Below are positions 5,859 through 5,958 of a stretch of 5,958 nucleotides of DNA, piece by piece. The notes under the pieces were generated by a model. That model was not told where the DNA came from and made no database searches. It was given only the letters and a program-made list of their open reading frames with translations. Origin of the DNA: Acidobacteriota bacterium (GTDB taxonomy: Bacteria; Acidobacteriota; Terriglobia; Terriglobales; Acidobacteriaceae); NCBI GenBank assembly GCA_021841795.1, contig JAKCDN010000205.1, positions 1 to 5,958 of the forward strand. The letters are read 5' to 3'. The stretch's first letter is position 1, and every line of letters begins with the position of its first letter. The position numbers and the translations under genes are program-made.

Positions 5859-5958
5859 CTACATTTCCAGAAAATTGCGTATCATCTGGTGGCCGCCCTG
5901 GGTCAGCACGCTCTCGGGATGGAACTGCACCCCTTCCACCGGCAGCGTGCGGTGCCGC
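5859..5958 (-). CDS. trpG: Anthranilate synthase component II / glutamine amidotransferase, C-terminal end (runs off right edge)
   Basis: The last 32 codons plus TAG are visible, beginning beyond the window. The peptide holds '[14 protein letters not shown]' (ninth residue onward), the hallmark end of class I glutamine amidotransferases of the TrpG/PabA group. The His and Glu of HPES are the second and third members of the Cys-His-Glu triad. The enzyme releases ammonia from glutamine for its partner, TrpE, or PabB in folate synthesis; some bacteria use one subunit for both. The closing 'MIRNFLEM' is normal for the family. The catalytic Cys and the start are outside the window. It lies on the strand opposite trpE with two genes between, and its stop is 3 nt from the next start. 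TrpG is favoured over PabA because trpE is near, but the fragment alone cannot separate them. Confidence 0.92.
   Translation of the reverse strand, partial: RHRTLPVEGVQFHPESVLTQGGHQMIRNFLEM

Noticed and set aside
1..5958. Search by eye for CRISPR arrays, tRNAs, transposase genes, toxin-antitoxin pairs and phage genes.
   Set aside because: No spaced repeats, tRNA-like folds or mobile-element proteins were seen on either strand.

Overview
This window looks like ordinary chromosomal DNA from a high-GC bacterium. The most likely source is the Acidobacteriota (Acidobacteriaceae/Terriglobia type). That is inferred from the overall look of the proteins: a TrpE with '[10 protein letters not shown]' and '[22 protein letters not shown]' blocks, a PEP-CTERM secreted protease, and small exported proteins of a kind I recall from acidobacterial genomes. 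No search was run, so the taxon is a judgement and not a result.

Layout from left to right. (1) 1-210, minus strand: the N-terminal 70 codons of a small exported protein that runs off the left edge. (2) 355-1632, minus: a complete Glu/Leu/Phe/Val-type glutamate dehydrogenase. Its start is best placed well inside the long open frame, behind a good ribosome binding site and downstream of a clear sigma70-type promoter (1808-1836). (3) 1633-1964: a divergent control region for gdh (minus) and trpE (plus). The trpE side has a -10-like box so close to the GTG start that the mRNA may be leaderless. (4) 1965-3506, plus: anthranilate synthase component I (TrpE), complete, with an extra loop of about 17 residues. 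(5) 3507-3578: a short convergent junction with a perfect 2 x 10 bp tandem repeat. (6) 3579-4568, minus: a secreted PEP-CTERM protein with an HExxE putative zinc-protease motif. (7) 4569-4760: an AT-richer control region with a candidate promoter and a near-perfect 22-bp palindrome. (8) 4761-5855, minus: an uncharacterised exported protein with a possible FecR-like beta domain. (9) 5859-5958, minus: the last 32 codons and stop of a TrpG/PabA glutamine amidotransferase, running off the right edge.

How the genes relate. TrpE and the TrpG-type subunit would together form anthranilate synthase (chorismate + glutamine to anthranilate), the entry to tryptophan synthesis. Here they lie about 2.3 kb apart on opposite strands, facing each other. 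Glutamate dehydrogenase links ammonia/glutamate and 2-oxoglutarate, next door to a glutamine-consuming pathway. The exported protein of unknown function starts 3 nt after the trpG stop and is probably co-transcribed with it. The PEP-CTERM protease is probably an independent unit.

I saw no CRISPR array, tRNA, rRNA, insertion sequence, integrase or known riboswitch, and nothing that clearly amounts to a new system. The least explained items are the trpG-coupled exported protein, the 22-bp palindrome and the TrpE insertion.
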